Source: Curvibacter gracilis ATCC BAA-807 (lineage in GTDB: Bacteria; Pseudomonadota; Gammaproteobacteria; Burkholderiales; Burkholderiaceae_C). Taken from it: 64,000 nt of DNA. Positions within the stretch are counted from its first letter, which is position 1. Each line of letters starts with the position of its first letter. The position numbers were made by a program, and so were the translations under genes. The stretch is taken from positions 1 through 64,000 of the forward strand of contig NZ_JADZ01000010.1 in the NCBI RefSeq assembly GCF_000518645.1, read 5' to 3'. Below the pieces are notes generated by a model. The model worked only from the letters and a program-made list of their open reading frames with translations. It made no database searches and was not told where the DNA came from. Below are positions 38,654 to 46,518 of this stretch, piece by piece.

Positions 38654-39055
38654 ATGCTGCCCAACATTCAAATCACCGCCGCTGCCGACAAATTCATGCG
38701 GCGCATCGTCCGCTTCTCGGGCCTGCCCGAGGGCGCAGGTTTCAGGCTGCTGGTCAGCGAAGGCGGCTGCTCGGGCTACAACGCCGAGTTCAGCGCCGAG
38801 CCGGCCCCGCGTGAAGGCGAGCAGACCCTGGAACACCAGGGCCTGAAGATCTTCCTGCCGGCCGAAAGCCGCCTGCTGCTCGATGGCGTGACCATGGACT
38901 TTGCCGACACCCCGACCAAGTCCGGCCTCACCTTCGTCAACCCCAAGCAGTCGGCCTGTGCCTGCAGCAGCAGTGTCGAGGCCGCGCCCCCGGGCGTGGC
39001 GCGCATCGAGATCGGCTCCATCAGCCGCGGCCGCCCGGCCAGCCTGCTGTCCTGA
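38654..39055 (+). CDS. Nif-associated A-type Fe-S carrier (HesB/IscA family)
   Basis: 133 residues. ITAAADKFMRRIVRFSGLPE, LLVSEGGCSGYNAEFSAE (first Cys) and a C-terminal SACACSSS in place of the usual CGCG. This is the divergent nif-linked branch (NifIscA-like) rather than a housekeeping IscA. The last 25 residues are an extra tail. It starts immediately after fdxN (one base between stop and ATG), so co-translation is likely. It may load clusters onto NifB or NifH. Confidence 0.85.
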   Translation: MLPNIQITAAADKFMRRIVRFSGLPEGAGFRLLVSEGGCSGYNAEFSAEPAPREGEQTLEHQGLKIFLPAESRLLLDGVTMDFADTPTKSGLTFVNPKQSACACSSSVEAAPPGVARIEIGSISRGRPASLLS

Positions 39056-39070
39056 CGCAGGGCCCACGCC

Positions 39071-39643
39071 ATGAGCTTCGCCCCCCTGGCTTTCGACGAA
39101 CAGGCGCTGGCGGCCTTTGCCGACAGCGTGGTGGGCGCCGGCCTGGGGCCCGAAGCCCTGGCCTTGATCGAACAGGCGGGCCAGCTGCGTGAGAAACCCG
39201 AGGCGGCCCTGCGCTGCCTGCAACAGGCCCGGCAGCTGGCCCCGCGCCACCCGGTGCCGGTGATTGCCGTGTACCGCTTTCATTTTTATGCACACGAGCT
39301 GGCCCTGGCCCGTGCCGCCGGCGAAGACGCCCTGGCCATGGCGCGCCACGCGCTGGGCCCGGACTTTGGCGATGTGCCGCCCAGCGACGAGGCCACCCGC
39401 CACGACGCTGCGGTGCGCTTCTACCTCTTCACCCTCAAGGGCCTGGCCTACCTCAACCTGCGCCTGGGCGACTGGCCCCAGGCCTGGCTGATGCTGGGTG
39501 AGCTGCGCCGGCTGGACCCGGCAGACCATGTCGGTGGCTCGCTGCTGCTGCAGGTGCTGGAGCGCCGCGAGGCCGGCGAAGACCCCGACACCCCGCTGTG
39601 GCAAGAGGGCGACCCGGTGCGCGGCTGGAGGCCCCGCTCATGA
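39071..39643 (+). CDS. TPR-like nif-associated hypothetical protein
   Basis: 190 residues. Two helical TPR-like units are visible, at about 45-80 (LREKPEAALRCLQQARQLAP) and about 125-165 (LKGLAYLNLRLGDWPQAWLM followed by LGELRRLDPAD). No signal peptide. It overlaps the LRV gene by 4 bp and lies between an A-type carrier and Fe-S or nitrogenase assembly genes, so a scaffolding role in cofactor assembly is a reasonable inference. I cannot name the family. Confidence 0.7.
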   Translation: MSFAPLAFDEQALAAFADSVVGAGLGPEALALIEQAGQLREKPEAALRCLQQARQLAPRHPVPVIAVYRFHFYAHELALARAAGEDALAMARHALGPDFGDVPPSDEATRHDAAVRFYLFTLKGLAYLNLRLGDWPQAWLMLGELRRLDPADHVGGSLLLQVLERREAGEDPDTPLWQEGDPVRGWRPRS

Positions 39644-40497
39644 GCACCGCTGACGCCGCTGAATCGACAGAAGCCGCTGACGTCTCTGACGTGGATATCC
39701 CGCTGCGGCACTGGTCAGGTGCTGCTCTGGACTGCGGCACCTGCGCGCAGCGCGATCTGCTGCAGCGCCCACCCGGCCAGGGCTGCCAACCCGGCCTCGC
39801 CTGCCTGCACGATGCCTACGCCCGGCGCATCAGCCGCTTTCTGAGCTGGCACCCCGGGCTGGCCGACGCCCAGTTGCAGCACCCGTATTTCGAGGTGCGT
39901 GCGATCGCCGTGCGCCACGCCAGCGTGTTCCGCCTGCCGGCCCTGCTGCGCGACCCCGATGAGACCGTGCGCATGCAGGTGGTGCAAAGGCTGCCGATCG
40001 CCCAACTGCTGGCCCACCTGCCCATGCTGGCGCAGGACCCGCACCGCGAGGTGCGCCTGCGCGTGGCCCAGCGCATCGATCCGGCCCAACTGGGCCCGTT
40101 GCTGCGCGACCCCGACTATGGCGTGCGCGAATGCGTGGCAGCCCGCCTGCCACTGCCCCTGCTGAGCGCGTTGGCCCACGACCCCGACCGGGCGGTGCGC
40201 CTGCGCGTGGCGCAGCGGCTGGAGATGCCCGCGCTGCTGGCCCTGGCCGACGACCCCGAAGGCGAGGTGCGCCGCGCCGTGGCCCAGCGCCTGCCCACCG
40301 CCTTGCTGCCCCGGCTGCTGGGCGACCCCGACTGGCGCGTGCGCTGGGAGGTGGCCCAGCGTGCCGCCCCCGCCGCCCTCAGCCCCTTGCTGAACGACGA
40401 CGACCCCGAGGTGCGCGCGGCCGCCCGCCAGCGCCTGCCTCTGGCCCCGGCCCCCCAGGCTGGCCCCTCCACCCACGGGAGCAACGCCCATGGCTGA
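39640..40497 (+). CDS. 4Fe-4S-containing leucine-rich variant (LRV) repeat protein
   Basis: 285 residues from the ATG at 39640 (ATGA overlap). N-terminal cysteines C32, C35, C49 and C55 (C-X2-C-X13-C-X5-C) form the cluster site; the rest is about nine 24-residue repeats of the form LLxDPDxxVRxxVAxRLPxxxL. Both features match the LRV protein from the Azotobacter vinelandii nif region, a superhelical repeat protein with a 4Fe-4S cluster. Its role in nitrogen fixation is not established; protein binding through the concave surface is the usual suggestion. Confidence 0.88.
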   Translation: MSTADAAESTEAADVSDVDIPLRHWSGAALDCGTCAQRDLLQRPPGQGCQPGLACLHDAYARRISRFLSWHPGLADAQLQHPYFEVRAIAVRHASVFRLPALLRDPDETVRMQVVQRLPIAQLLAHLPMLAQDPHREVRLRVAQRIDPAQLGPLLRDPDYGVRECVAARLPLPLLSALAHDPDRAVRLRVAQRLEMPALLALADDPEGEVRRAVAQRLPTALLPRLLGDPDWRVRWEVAQRAAPAALSPLLNDDDPEVRAAARQRLPLAPAPQAGPSTHGSNAHG

Positions 40498-40855
40498 CAT
40501 CAACCGTGACGATGACCTGATCGAGATCGCCTCGCCCCCGCGCTTCGGCTTTGGCGAGCGGGTGGTGGCCCGCTCGGTGGTGCGCAACGACGGCACCTAC
40601 AACGGCCTGGACATCGGCGCCGTGCTGGTGCAGCGCGGCGAGATCGGCTACGTCACCCAGATCAACACCTTTTTGCAGCAGTTCTACATCTACGCCGTCG
40701 ATTTTGTCGACTCGGGCCACCGGGTCGGCATGCGGGCCAAGGAACTGTGCACCCTGGACCACCTGCCCGACGAGGTGCTGCAGCAACTGGGCGACAAGGC
40801 CCAGGCGCTGAACCACCTGGGCCTGCCACCCGCCCCCAAGGAGGACCTGCCATGA
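40490..40855 (+). CDS. nifZ: NifZ
   Basis: 121 residues. PRFGFGERVVARSVVRNDGT, YNGLDIGAVLVQRGEIGYV, then FLQQFYIYAVDFVDSGHRVG with MRAKEL, the NifZ pattern. NifZ helps form the second P-cluster of the MoFe protein. It overlaps the LRV gene by 8 bp and the next NifZ-like gene by 4 bp. Confidence 0.94.
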   Translation: MADINRDDDLIEIASPPRFGFGERVVARSVVRNDGTYNGLDIGAVLVQRGEIGYVTQINTFLQQFYIYAVDFVDSGHRVGMRAKELCTLDHLPDEVLQQLGDKAQALNHLGLPPAPKEDLP

Positions 40856-41145
40856 CCACCCCCCCGCTGCCGATCGAAGCCCGCAGCGCCGTTTACGCCT
40901 GGGGCCAGCGCGTGATTGCGCTGGACGACCTGGTCAACGACGGCAGCCACCCCGAGTGCGCCCCCGATGCCCTGCTGGCGCCGCGCGGCAGCGTGGGCGA
41001 GGTGGTCAACATCGGACACGCCGTCGAGCTCAACGAGCCCGTCTACCTGGTGCAGTTTGCCCATGCCGTGGTGGGCTGCCTGGAGGTCGAACTGGCCCCG
41101 GCCCCGGCCGGCGTGCTGCCCGAGACCGACGAGGTGCCGGCATGA
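40852..41145 (+). CDS. Second NifZ-family protein
   Basis: 97 residues from the ATG at 40852. It has the NifZ core in shorter form: VYAWGQRVIALDDLVNDGSH, LAPRGSVGEVVNIGHAVELN and VYLVQFAHAVVGCLEVEL. The order (barrel strand, G-x-V-V glycine turn, then V-Y-x-V-x-F) parallels the preceding NifZ. A tandem NifZ-like pair is the simplest reading; it may modify or partner with NifZ in P-cluster formation. Overlaps its neighbours by 4 bp on both sides. Confidence 0.8.
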   Translation: MTTPPLPIEARSAVYAWGQRVIALDDLVNDGSHPECAPDALLAPRGSVGEVVNIGHAVELNEPVYLVQFAHAVVGCLEVELAPAPAGVLPETDEVPA

Positions 41146-41597
41146 CCGGGCGTTGCGTGGGCGGCGCCCAGGTGCGCCCCCTGCGGCCGCTGCGGCAGAC
41201 GCAGCGCGCCCTTCAGGCGCGTCGACGTGAGATGCCCTCGGGCATGGCCGCCCAGCCCGCCACCCCGGCAGGCAGCCGCGTGATGGACCTGCTGATCCGC
41301 CAGGTGCAGCGTGTGCTGGGCGAGCGCAGCCGCTACCGCTACGTGAAGCCACGGGTACTGCGCGAAGGCGAGGGCGTGCGCATCGAAAGCCCCTGCTGCT
41401 CACGCAACATCGACCGCAGCGGCGGCGTGATCGACATCGCCTTGCTGCAGCCCGGCACCTCGCGAGGGGGCCGGGGCTGGACCCTGTATGCCCGCGACCA
41501 CACCGCCGGCTGCTGGGCCGCGCAGGCCGAAGACGAGGCGCTGCAACCCCTGCTGGCGCTGCTGTGCCAGGACCCGCAGCGGGTCTTCTGGCCCTGA
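41142..41597 (+). CDS. Nif-associated hypothetical protein (possibly DUF3024-like)
   Basis: 151 residues from the ATG at 41142, overlapping the NifZ-like gene by 4 bp. The first 45 residues are Arg/Gln/Ala-rich. The core reads RYRYVKPRVLREGEGVRIES, then PCCSRNIDRSGGVIDIALLQ and WTLYARDHTAGCWA. The CCSRN motif and the WxLYxRDH motif resemble small DUF3024-type proteins as I recall them; this is not certain. The pair of cysteines could bind a metal. The operon places it next to P-cluster and sulfur genes. Confidence 0.65.
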   Translation: MTGRCVGGAQVRPLRPLRQTQRALQARRREMPSGMAAQPATPAGSRVMDLLIRQVQRVLGERSRYRYVKPRVLREGEGVRIESPCCSRNIDRSGGVIDIALLQPGTSRGGRGWTLYARDHTAGCWAAQAEDEALQPLLALLCQDPQRVFWP

Positions 41598-41632
41598 GCG
41601 CACCCGCCACCCCCGCCTGAGCCGCAGCAACC

Positions 41633-42787
41633 ATGATCTACCTCGACCACAACGCCACCACCGCGCCCAGCCACGCCGTGTTGCAGGCCATGGCCCAGGC
41701 CATGGCGCAGCACTGGGCCAATGCCTCGTCGCAACACGCGCCAGGGCAAGAGGCGCGCCGCTGCCTGGCCCAGGCGCGGCAGCAGGCGGCCCAGGCCCTG
41801 GGCTGCAAGCCGGCCGAGCTGGTGTTCACCAGCGGCGCGACCGAGTCCAACCAGCTGGCCGTGCGCGGCCTGCTGGCCGGCGCGCCGGTGGGGCGCCGGC
41901 GCGTGCTGTTCAGCCAGGTGGAGCACAGCGCCCACCTGGCCCTGGCGCGCAGCCTGGCGGCCCAGGGGGTGTCGGTGGGCTGGCTGCCGGTGCGGCCCGA
42001 CGGGGCACTCGACCTGCGGGCCGCCACTGAGCTGATCAACCCCGAGGTGGCCCTGGTGTCGCTCATGGCCGCCAACAACGAGACCGGCGTGCTGATGCCG
42101 CTGGCCGAGGTGGCCGCCCTGACGCGCCAGGCCGGCGCGCTGCTGCACACCGACGCCACGCAGTGGCTGGGCAAGCTGCCCTTCCGGTTTGACGACTGCG
42201 CGGCCGACGCGGTCAGCTTCTCGGCCCACAAGTTCCATGGCCCCAAGGGCGTGGGCGGCCTGCTGCTGCGCCAGGGCCTGGCCTTCCATTCGCCCGTGCC
42301 GGGCAGCCAGGAGCGCGGGCGCCGCGGCGGCACCGAGAACCTGCCCGCCATCGTGGGCCTGGCCACGGCCCTGAGCCAGCTGGGCGATGCGGGGGCGGTG
42401 AACGCCGAAGCCCGCCGCCAGGCCACCCTGCGCGATGCGCTGGAGCAGGGCCTGGCCCAGGCCCTGCCCGAGCTGCAGGTGTGGGGCCAGGGCCAGGCCC
42501 GGCTGCCGGGCACCAGCTACCTGCGTGTGGGCCTGCTGGCGGCCGATACGGTGCTGCAACGCCTGGCCCGCCTCGGTGTGGCGGCCTCGTCGGGCGCTGC
42601 CTGCTCTTCGGGCGGCAGCCAGCCTTCGCATGTGCTGTCGGCCATGGGCGTGCCGCGCGAGCAGGCGCTGGCGGCCGTGCGCCTGTCGCTGGGCCGCGAC
42701 AGCACGGCCGACGACGTGAACGCCGTGCTGCAAGGCCTGCCGGCCCTGCTGGCGCCGCTGCTGCACGAAGCCCAGGCCTGCCACTGA
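41633..42787 (+). CDS. nifS: NifS cysteine desulfurase
   Basis: 384 residues. YLDHNATTAPSHAV at the start, AANNETGVLMPLAEV, PLP lysine in SFSAHKFHGPKGVGGLLL, and the persulfide Cys in AASSGAACSSGGSQPSHVLS. YLDHNATT and the AACSSG form are NifS-like, unlike the IscS copy at 33052. It provides sulfur for nitrogenase clusters. No nifU is near, so it must use IscU or another scaffold. Confidence 0.95.
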   Translation: MIYLDHNATTAPSHAVLQAMAQAMAQHWANASSQHAPGQEARRCLAQARQQAAQALGCKPAELVFTSGATESNQLAVRGLLAGAPVGRRRVLFSQVEHSAHLALARSLAAQGVSVGWLPVRPDGALDLRAATELINPEVALVSLMAANNETGVLMPLAEVAALTRQAGALLHTDATQWLGKLPFRFDDCAADAVSFSAHKFHGPKGVGGLLLRQGLAFHSPVPGSQERGRRGGTENLPAIVGLATALSQLGDAGAVNAEARRQATLRDALEQGLAQALPELQVWGQGQARLPGTSYLRVGLLAADTVLQRLARLGVAASSGAACSSGGSQPSHVLSAMGVPREQALAAVRLSLGRDSTADDVNAVLQGLPALLAPLLHEAQACH

Positions 42788-42844
42788 AGGCCACGACAGC
42801 GCTCACCCCCTTCCCTTAACCCCGAACCCAACGAGAGGCCCCCC

Positions 42845-43060
42845 ATGAAAGTCATGATCCGAAAAGACAGCAAAGGCCAGCTCAGTGCCTATGTGCCCAA
42901 GAAGGACCTGGAGGAGCCCATCGTCTCCATGGTCGAGCCCGGCATGTGGGGGGGCCTGGTCACCCTGGGCAATGGCTGGCAGCTTGACTTGCCGGCCATG
43001 GCGCCCGACACGCCACTGCCCATCACCGTCGAGGCCCGCCGCATCGCGGCCGCCGAGTGA
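42845..43060 (+). CDS. nifT: NifT/FixU family protein
   Basis: 71 residues. MKVMIRKDSKGQLSAYVPKK, LEEPIVSMVEPGMWGGLVTL and GNGWQLDLP match the NifT/FixU family in length and motif. Its function remains unclear; loss has little effect in species studied. GAGAGG lies upstream of the ATG. Confidence 0.93.
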   Translation: MKVMIRKDSKGQLSAYVPKKDLEEPIVSMVEPGMWGGLVTLGNGWQLDLPAMAPDTPLPITVEARRIAAAE

Positions 43061-43118
43061 TCTTCAGCTGATCACCGGCTGAATCCGTCCTGATCCCCCG
43101 CCACCCCAGGAGCCCCCC

Positions 43119-43379
43119 ATGAGCCTGATGCCCGAACACCTGCACGAAGCCAGCCAGCTGGTGGGTGCCGCCTCCAGCCTGCGCGATGCCGCCGCGCTGT
43201 GGCGCGCCCACCACCCCGAAATCCGCGCCTTGGTGGTGGACGCCTTCGACATGCGCGACGAGGCCCCCACGCTGATCCTGGGCGCCCGCCGCGTCTACCT
43301 GGCCGCCAGCGACGGCCATTGCTGGCAGATCACGCAGGAGCCGGCCCAGGCCTCGGCGCTGATCCTGACCGAGGTCTGA
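43119..43379 (+). CDS. Small nif-associated hypothetical protein
   Basis: 86 residues, not recognised. It has a helical N terminus (MPEHLHEASQLVGAASSLRD) followed by short strands (IRALVVDAFDMRDEAPTLIL, then ARRVYLAASDGHCWQIT). No Cys motif beyond one residue. AGGAG lies upstream, and the stop is two bases before the DegT-like gene, so the two are likely co-translated and may act together. Confidence 0.65.
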   Translation: MSLMPEHLHEASQLVGAASSLRDAAALWRAHHPEIRALVVDAFDMRDEAPTLILGARRVYLAASDGHCWQITQEPAQASALILTEV

Positions 43380-43381
43380 GC

Positions 43382-44545
43382 ATGCAGACCGACACCATCG
43401 CCCTGTTCGAGCCCGAGGCCGGCCCGCAGGAGAGCGCGCTGATCCAGGCCGTGCTCGATTCGGGCCGCTGGAGCGACGGCCCCATGCTGGAAGCCTTTGA
43501 GCAGGCCTTTGCCGGCTGGGTGGGCCGTGCCTATGCCGTGGGCGTGGCCAGCGGCACCCTGGGCACCTGGATGGCCCTGCGCGCCCTGGGCATCGGGCCG
43601 GGCGACGAGGTGGTGTGCGCGGCCCACACCTGGCACCAGGTGGCCCAGGCCATCACGCTGTGCGGGGCCACCCCGGTGTTTGCCGACATCGACTACTGGA
43701 GCGGCTGCCTGAGCGCCGACAAGGCCGCGCTGCGCATCGGCCCGCGCACCCGGGCCCTGCTGGCCGGCAACACCAATGGCCACCCGGCTGCCTGGGGGCC
43801 GCTGCGGGCCCTGGCCCAGGCCCACGGCCTGGCGCTGATCGAAGACAGCACCGAGGCGCTGGGCTCGCGCTACGGCGGCCAGACCGTGGGCAGCTTTGGC
43901 GACCTGGCGGTGTTCGATTTCTCCTCACCGCTGGCCCTGTGCACGGGCGAGGGCGGCATGGTGGTGACCGACGACGAGCAACTGGCCCATGAGCTGCGCT
44001 ACCTGCGCCAGCGCCGGCTGAGCGACCGGCATTCGGTGTCGGTGGGCTCGCGCGTGCCCCTGCAGGCCGGCCTCAGCGAGCTGAGTGCCGCCCTGGGCCT
44101 GGCCCAGCTGGCGTCGCTGGACGAGCGCCTGCTGCAGCGCAAGCAGGTCGAGACCTGGTACCACGAGCAGATGCAGAGCTTTGAAGGCATCAAGCCCCCT
44201 TACCTGGGCGAGGATGTGGACGAGGTGCACTGGATGCTCTACGTGGTGCACCTGGGCAAGCGCTTCACCGCCAGCGCCCGCACCCAGATGATCGACGACC
44301 TGCGCGCCTGCGGCATCGAGAGCGCGGCCTACAGCCACCCCTTGCACCAGCAGTTCTTCTACATGAACGCCGGCGACACCATCGGCCGCAAGCGCGGCCT
44401 GCTGCCCGATACCGAGCGCATCGGTGACCGCGCCCTGGCCCTGCCGCTGCATGGCGGCCTGGGGCCGGAGCACATCCAGTACATCGTCAAGACCCTCAAG
44501 GACACCGCCACCAATGTCGGTGCCGGGGCCGCCATCTACCTGTGA
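43382..44545 (+). CDS. DegT/DnrJ/EryC1-like protein lacking the PLP lysine
   Basis: 387 residues from the ATG at 43382. Clear DegT-fold features: AVGVASGTLGTWMALRALGI, PGDEVVCAAHTWHQVAQAI, ATPVFADID, and LIEDSTEALGSRYGGQTVGS containing the pyridine-binding Asp. In the active-site loop FDFSSPLALCTGEGGM the lysine expected five residues before GEGG is Leu184, and no other lysine is close. It is therefore unlikely to form an internal aldimine. The rest is well conserved, so it is not a decayed gene. It may bind rather than transform a ligand. It sits between small nif-operon genes of unknown role. Confidence 0.85.
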   Translation: MQTDTIALFEPEAGPQESALIQAVLDSGRWSDGPMLEAFEQAFAGWVGRAYAVGVASGTLGTWMALRALGIGPGDEVVCAAHTWHQVAQAITLCGATPVFADIDYWSGCLSADKAALRIGPRTRALLAGNTNGHPAAWGPLRALAQAHGLALIEDSTEALGSRYGGQTVGSFGDLAVFDFSSPLALCTGEGGMVVTDDEQLAHELRYLRQRRLSDRHSVSVGSRVPLQAGLSELSAALGLAQLASLDERLLQRKQVETWYHEQMQSFEGIKPPYLGEDVDEVHWMLYVVHLGKRFTASARTQMIDDLRACGIESAAYSHPLHQQFFYMNAGDTIGRKRGLLPDTERIGDRALALPLHGGLGPEHIQYIVKTLKDTATNVGAGAAIYL

Positions 44546-44554
44546 AAGCCGCCC

Positions 44555-45403
44555 ATGAACACACCTCTGATGGCCACCCTGGCCGAGCAACTTGACAAGG
44601 GCCTGATCGTGCCCTACCTCGGCCCGGGCATGTTGGCCCTGTGCCCCGAGGCCCCGGTGCCGGCCACGCCGCTGGCACTGGCCGAACTGATGACCTCGCA
44701 GGTCAGCGTGCCGCACAAGATCCGCAAGCGGCTGACGCAGGCGGCGCAGTTCATCGAGAACTTCAAGCACCGCAAATCAGTGGTGCACCTGATGAACCAG
44801 GCCTTTGCCGCGCCCACCACGCCCTCGGCCCTGCACCTGGCCCTGGCGCGCAGCAATGCCGGCCTGCTGGTCGATGCCTGGTACGACGACACCCTGGCCA
44901 CCGCACTGGCCCAGGTGCGGCCCGAGGGCGGATGGCTGCAGCTGCAGGGCCTGTCGCAATCGGAACATTTCGGCCACTGGACGGGCGCCTATGCCGCCAA
45001 CGGCGAGTTCCTGCCCCAGGCCCCGGGCGGCGCGCAGCCCATTCTCTACAAGCCCATCGGGGCCCACGCGCCGGCCGGCAACTACCTGGTGTCTGACAGC
45101 GACTATGTCGAGGTGTTGACCGAGATCGACATCCAGACCCCTATCCCGGCGGCCGTGCAGGCCTGGCGCAGCGGGCGGCATTTTCTGTTTCTGGGCTGCC
45201 GCTTCGACGACCAGCTTACACGCAGCTTTGCGCGCCAGATCATGAAGCGCTCCAGCGCCCAGCACTGGGCCGTGCTGCCCGACGAACCCACGCGCATGGA
45301 GGCGCGCTTTCTGCAGGAGCAGGGCATCACCCGCATCGCCCAGCCGTTGGCCAGCTTTGCCGCCGGCCTGGTGGAGGCCCTGCAGGACACCGCCACCGCC
45401 TGA
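44555..45403 (+). CDS. SIR2-like domain protein in the nif operon
   Basis: 282 residues. LIVPYLGPGMLALC near residue 20 resembles the GxG nucleotide-binding start of SIR2-like (SIR2_2-type) proteins, and FLFLGCRFDDQLTRSFARQI near residue 210 resembles the conserved second motif (hFLGhSfxD). The catalytic His of sirtuins is not evident. NAD or a related nucleotide might be bound; nuclease or NADase activity, as in defence proteins with this fold, is not suggested by the operon. Its gene follows the DegT-like gene by 9 bp, in the nifB operon. Confidence 0.7.
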   Translation: MNTPLMATLAEQLDKGLIVPYLGPGMLALCPEAPVPATPLALAELMTSQVSVPHKIRKRLTQAAQFIENFKHRKSVVHLMNQAFAAPTTPSALHLALARSNAGLLVDAWYDDTLATALAQVRPEGGWLQLQGLSQSEHFGHWTGAYAANGEFLPQAPGGAQPILYKPIGAHAPAGNYLVSDSDYVEVLTEIDIQTPIPAAVQAWRSGRHFLFLGCRFDDQLTRSFARQIMKRSSAQHWAVLPDEPTRMEARFLQEQGITRIAQPLASFAAGLVEALQDTATA

Positions 45404-45471
45404 GTGCCTGGCCCACCGTTGCCTCGTCACCCCTTTCCTCAACCAGAACCAGCCTTGAGCTGAGTACCACC

Positions 45472-45768
45472 ATGACTGCACTGACCGTCCTGCCCTCGGG
45501 CAAAACCTACGAAGCCACTGCCGGCAGCACCCTGCTGCAGGCCCTGCTTGCCGTTGGCGAGGTGATCGCCAGCAAATGCGATGGGCAGGCCAAATGTGGC
45601 GCCTGCCATGTGTTCATCCAGGAAGGGCGCAAGGGCCTGTCCAAGATCCAGAAGCTCGAGAACGAGAAGCTCGACGCGCTGGTAGGCGTCAGCTCCAAGT
45701 CGCGCCTGGCCTGCCAGGTGGTGCTGGGCACCGAGCCTGCCACCGTCGAACTGCTCAGCTTCGTCTGA
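45472..45768 (+). CDS. Nif-associated 2Fe-2S ferredoxin
   Basis: 98 residues. Cluster ligands: SKCDGQAKCGACHVFI (C-X5-C-X2-C) and LACQVV (last Cys). The spacing is of the adrenodoxin/Isc type, but the sequence differs from the fdx at 29540, with LSKIQKLENEKLDALVGVSS in the middle. It is similar in kind to the nif-linked 2Fe-2S ferredoxins of other diazotrophs. Probable role: electron transfer to nitrogenase assembly or protection. Confidence 0.9.
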   Translation: MTALTVLPSGKTYEATAGSTLLQALLAVGEVIASKCDGQAKCGACHVFIQEGRKGLSKIQKLENEKLDALVGVSSKSRLACQVVLGTEPATVELLSFV

Positions 45769-45776
45769 GGCGGCCG

Positions 45777-46235
45777 GTGAGCGGCCCCGGCCCGGCCAAG
45801 CCGGGCGCCAACTCGCAGTCTCCTTCCACCCCTGGGCCTTCCACCCCGGACGAGATCGATCTCTCAGGCCCTTCGCCCTGGGCCACCGGGGCCTTGCTGG
45901 GCCTGATCGAGCAGGCCGCCCAGGGCGTGTTGGTGCTGTGTGAAGGCCTGACCCGCGATGAGCTGCTGGGCTCGCGCCTGACCCGCACAGAAGTGTTACG
46001 CCAGTTGAGCACTTTGACCCTGTCGGCCACCCAGCTGGACGCGGCCGTTCAGGCCGCCATGCCCGAGCTGGACTGGGCCGGCTGGGCCGCCCTGGCTCCA
46101 CGCCTGCGCGCCCCCGCCGGCCCCGCGCTGGACGAGGCGCTGTGGTTCGCCGTCGAATCGCTGGTGCCCGCCACCTTGCTGTGGCTGCGCTTCTACCGCC
46201 AACAACAGCCGCGGTGGTTTCGCATTGGGTTGTGA
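45777..46235 (+). CDS. Nif-associated hypothetical protein, paralogue of the gene at 53980
   Basis: 152 residues from a GTG at 45777, preceded by TGAGG; a longer frame overlapping the ferredoxin is rejected because it is out of character. After a Pro/Ser-rich start of about 30 residues it is all helical: LLGLIEQAAQGVLVLCEGLT, then PELDWAGWAALAPRL and EALWFAVESLVPATLLWLRF with PRWFRIGL at the end. The same pattern (LDWxGW, EAxWxxxxLVPATL, PxWF) occurs in the 118-residue protein at 53980, so the two are paralogues. Family unknown. Last gene of the nifB operon. Confidence 0.75.
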   Translation: MSGPGPAKPGANSQSPSTPGPSTPDEIDLSGPSPWATGALLGLIEQAAQGVLVLCEGLTRDELLGSRLTRTEVLRQLSTLTLSATQLDAAVQAAMPELDWAGWAALAPRLRAPAGPALDEALWFAVESLVPATLLWLRFYRQQQPRWFRIGL

Positions 46236-46260
46236 GGGGCCAGGCTGAGACCTGGCCTCA
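46233..46260. terminator. Bidirectional hairpin between convergent operons
   Basis: TGAGGGGCCAGG (46233-46244) pairs with CCTGGCCTCA (46251-46260) around the loop CTGAGA. It lies between the convergent ends of the nifB operon and the FmdB gene and overlaps both stop regions. No long T run follows on either strand. Confidence 0.6.
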
Positions 46261-46491
46261 ACCCAGCTTGCCGCGCTCAGCCTTCGAGAAGTTGCTCAGA
46301 TGCCCTTCGCGTGCGGCCTGGCGGCGGGCCGAGGCGATGATGGCCTTGCTCTGGCCTGGGGGCACCGGGGCGCTGATCTGGCGCTCCAGGGCGCTGCTGC
46401 CGCATTGGGGGCAGGCGGGGGTGCTGCCGGCGCGCACCAGGGCTTCAAAACGGTGGCCGCAGGCGGGGCAGTGGTAGTCGTAAAGAGGCAT
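46258..46491 (-). CDS. FmdB-type zinc ribbon protein
   Basis: 77 residues. MPLYDYHCPACGHRFEALVR and PACPQCGSSALERQI give two CxxC pairs, the zinc ribbon of the FmdB/putative regulatory family. A basic tail follows. It is the last gene of the hemoglobin operon that runs opposite nifH. Role unknown. Confidence 0.9.
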   Translation of the reverse strand: MPLYDYHCPACGHRFEALVRAGSTPACPQCGSSALERQISAPVPPGQSKAIIASARRQAAREGHLSNFSKAERGKLG

Positions 46492-46518
46492 GGCGAGGGT
46501 CCTTGTGTGGTGGGGGCA

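Noticed and set aside
43199-43381. Longer start for the DegT-like protein
   Set aside because: The extension overlaps the preceding small gene in another frame and is not family-like; the ATG at 43382 fits.
45410-45430. TGGCCCACCGTTGCC before the 2Fe-2S ferredoxin gene
   Set aside because: The spacing between GG and GC is 9 bp, and no NifA site is upstream.
45576-45776. Upstream extension of the hypothetical gene at 45777
   Set aside because: It runs through the ferredoxin gene in another frame and is Arg-rich; the GTG at 45777 has a ribosome site.
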